Assembly (NCBI GenBank): GCA_003645185.1
Contig: QNEL01000004.1
Coordinates: 1-42,596 of the forward strand
Direction of reading: 5' to 3'
Length of the DNA: 42,596 nucleotides
From: Candidatus Parabeggiatoa sp. nov. 3
Lineage (GTDB): Bacteria > Pseudomonadota > Gammaproteobacteria > Beggiatoales > Beggiatoaceae
The translations under genes and the position numbers were made by a program. Position 1 is the stretch's first letter, and every line of letters starts with the position of its first letter. The notes below the pieces were generated by a model. That model was not told the DNA's origin, searched no databases, and was given only the letters and a program-made list of their open reading frames with translations. Below, in pieces: positions 40,902 through 42,596 of the stretch.

Positions 40902-42596
40902 TTATTTGACTGCATTCCACTCACCTATGTTAAGGATTGCATCTTTAGCTTTCTTAACATCTTCAAGTGTTTTTGTATCATGACAATGTCCGTGTAGAAG
41001 TTGCAGATTCGTGTAGACATCTTTACCACCAACCTTTTTTGGTTTTATGTGGTCAATTTCCATTATATCTTCGCAACTAAACTCAAGATTGCACCATTTA
41101 CATTTCCCGTTTTGCGATTTCAAGAGTTTTTGAACCTTTGTGCTTAACGTGGGGTCATTTTGACCTCTTTTGACCCAGTAAACGGTGTCTCCGTCAAATA
41201 TATGCTTTGTGCCTTTGACCTTCACATGTCTCACGATTTTTGTATCAGTGTGTTGTTTCAAGGTATAAATCTTGCCCTTTGTTTCAGTCGTGAATACCCA
41301 ATTTCTATTGCCGTTTTTCCTAAAATATTTCTCTTTTACCCACTTCAAACCCTTGTTGTTATGTCTTCTACAAGCCCATTTCCAAGTTTTCAGCCATACT
41401 TCCTTGTCAGTCTTACTGAAGATTTCCTTTGATACTACGTGGCTAAAATAGTTTGCCCATCCTGTAATGATTGGGTTTAATTTACTGATTACTGCTTCTT
41501 GCGGGACGGCTTTATTCCTTTTGAGTACGTCATGAATAGCATTTAAATGTTTCTTTATGCTATCTTTACTGGGTTTAATTAGGGTTTTAAAGCCTTGTTT
41601 GTTGTTTGTCACTGGGTACTGCTTTATATTGAAACCTAAGAAATCAAATCCCGTGGGTGTGTGGCTTATATGCGTCTTGCTTTCATTTAGCTCGACTCCC
41701 ATCTTTTCCACACACCATTGGGCTATTCTTACTTTGGCTTCTTCGATTACTGCTTTGTCCTTGTGCAATATAACAAAGTCGTCTGCGTATATACTGATGG
41801 TCAGGCTTTTCCTATTATCTCTGCTGCATCCTTTCCATGTATCTACCCATTCGTATAACATCGTTTCCATACCCATAAAAGCTATATTAGCCAATAAAGG
41901 TGATATTACCCCACCTTGAGGTGTACCTTTGGATGTTTTGCAGAATACTTCTTTATCTATTGCTCCAGCTTCAATCCAGGCTTGTATCTGCTTTTGGGTT
42001 TCCTTATCCGTTCTCTGAATGACTTCACTCCCCAAAATTGCTTCTGGTTTGATGTTATCAAAGAACGCAGTCAAATCCCCTTCTAACACATACTTTTGTT
42101 TTTGCTTTATACCTTTAAATATTGCTTCTATTGCATCGTGAGTGCTGCGTGCCGGTCTAAAACCGTAGACGTTGGCTTCTGCCATAACTTCATAAATTGG
42201 TTGGATACTGCCTTTGCAGAGTTCTTGCTTGGCCCTATCCTCAATGGTTGGTATCCCTAATCCTCTACTTTTTCCATTAGGTTTGGGTATATATACCCTT
42301 TTTAAAGGAGTTGCTTTACCATCTAATTCCAATTTACGGGCTAATTCTAACCGTTGCTTATTGGTTTGGACTACTATTTTATCGACACCTGCTGTCTTTT
42401 TACCCCTATTATCTTGAGTAACTTTCCTGACAGCTAACAATTTAACGAGTTTACTTGAGTTCCAAATTCTACGAAATTTCTTAACTTGTACGAAGTCATG
42501 GTACTCAACAGCCTTTGCAATACTATTCTCTAAACGCCTCGTATATTTCCTGACAGCTTTCCAATCTATATCCTGCCATTTAATATCGTCATAAGC
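40902..42596 (-). CDS. ltrA: Group II intron reverse transcriptase/maturase with HNH endonuclease domain
   Basis: Open from the right edge to 40902, at least 564 residues; the start lies outside the window. The first visible segment (WQDIDWKAVRKYTRRLENSI) is the usual N-terminal RT-0 region, so the TTG at 42440 is not the true start. RT motifs follow: GVDKI, YIPKPNGKSRGLGIPTIEDR, EGDLTAFFDNI, TPQGGVISPLLANI, and YADDFVIL with the catalytic Asp pair. The maturase X region contains WANYF. The C-terminus carries an HNH domain (CKWC ... EIDHIKPKKVGG ... LQLLHGHCHD). It promotes splicing and retrohoming of its intron. No frameshift seen. Confidence 0.93.
   Translation of the reverse strand, partial: AYDDIKWQDIDWKAVRKYTRRLENSIAKAVEYHDFVQVKKFRRIWNSSKLVKLLAVRKVTQDNRGKKTAGVDKIVVQTNKQRLELARKLELDGKATPLKRVYIPKPNGKSRGLGIPTIEDRAKQELCKGSIQPIYEVMAEANVYGFRPARSTHDAIEAIFKGIKQKQKYVLEGDLTAFFDNIKPEAILGSEVIQRTDKETQKQIQAWIEAGAIDKEVFCKTSKGTPQGGVISPLLANIAFMGMETMLYEWVDTWKGCSRDNRKSLTISIYADDFVILHKDKAVIEEAKVRIAQWCVEKMGVELNESKTHISHTPTGFDFLGFNIKQYPVTNNKQGFKTLIKPSKDSIKKHLNAIHDVLKRNKAVPQEAVISKLNPIITGWANYFSHVVSKEIFSKTDKEVWLKTWKWACRRHNNKGLKWVKEKYFRKNGNRNWVFTTETKGKIYTLKQHTDTKIVRHVKVKGTKHIFDGDTVYWVKRGQNDPTLSTKVQKLLKSQNGKCKWCNLEFSCEDIMEIDHIKPKKVGGKDVYTNLQLLHGHCHDTKTLEDVKKAKDAILNIGEWNAVK

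Larger units (their letters stand above)
40810..42596 (-). mobile_element. Group II intron, 3' part (5' end outside the window)
   Basis: A group II intron on the minus strand contains a reverse transcriptase reading frame followed by ribozyme domain V (40886-40852) and domain VI (about 40850-40810). Domain VI has a 12-bp stem with a GTGA loop and an unpaired A 7 nt before the inferred 3' splice site, which follows GTTTAAC. Downstream bases resume a PKD reading frame in phase. The 5' end and EBS sequences are not in the window. Confidence 0.9.

Noticed and set aside
42438-42440. TTG as start of the intron reverse transcriptase
   Set aside because: The same frame continues upstream to the window edge with conserved N-terminal RT sequence (IDWKAVRKY), so the start is outside the window.

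Overview
The window looks like a chromosomal piece from a large, repeat-rich gammaproteobacterial genome, most plausibly a Beggiatoa-like (Thiotrichales) sulfur oxidiser. That placement is an inference. It rests on the combination of a cytochrome-c type nitric oxide reductase operon, giant secreted YD/PKD/FHA-type proteins, group II intron activity, many VapC-like PIN genes, and dozens of short hairpin repeats filling nearly every intergenic gap. No rRNA, tRNA or CRISPR array was seen.

Layout. 1-2.9 kb: the tail of an unknown gene, then two PIN-domain toxin/small-partner pairs embedded in repeats; the first PIN gene has lost its 5' end. 2.9-10.2 kb: a very large secreted RHS/YD-repeat protein (minus strand) whose C-terminal tip is a histidine/aspartate-rich, zinc-phospholipase-C-like domain. 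10.2-11.2 kb: repeats. 11.2-14.9 kb: norC-norB-norE-norF-norQ (minus strand), preceded by a near-ideal FNR/DNR-class promoter at about 15.13-15.18 kb. 15.7-21.1 kb: a membrane-anchored retropepsin-like protease, a HATPase/STAS-like regulator, an SPFH coiled-coil protein and a membrane-anchored EEP hydrolase, separated by repeats. 21.4-26.9 kb: a minus-strand accessory block with a PIN-like protein, an AAA/ABC-type ATPase, a ParB-like/HhH protein overlapping a PD-(D/E)XK-ParA fusion, and a small unknown protein; the ParA/ParB-like pair is bracketed by two related inverted-repeat elements. 27.3-29.5 kb: a secreted FHA-like (TPS-domain) protein. 29.6-30.4 kb: small genes, including a 54-residue glycine-zipper membrane peptide coupled to a four-helix membrane protein. 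30.6-40.8 kb: three secreted proteins on one strand (an internally duplicated Cys-containing protein, a PKD-subtilase, and a giant PKD-repeat protein). 40.8 kb to the right edge: the 3' part of a group II intron with its reverse transcriptase, inserted in the giant PKD gene; its domain V/VI and 3' splice junction can be read directly.

How the parts work together. The nor genes form one NO-detoxification/denitrification unit under probable anaerobic control. The RHS, FHA, PKD and subtilase genes form an extracellular/adhesion and competition repertoire. The 21-27 kb block is the best candidate for an undescribed system: a nuclease-like domain fused to a ParA motor, next to a DNA-binding-like partner, and near an ATPase-nuclease pair. 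The hairpin repeats show compensatory changes between arms and often sit directly at stop codons, which suggests that they are maintained as structures rather than being random debris.
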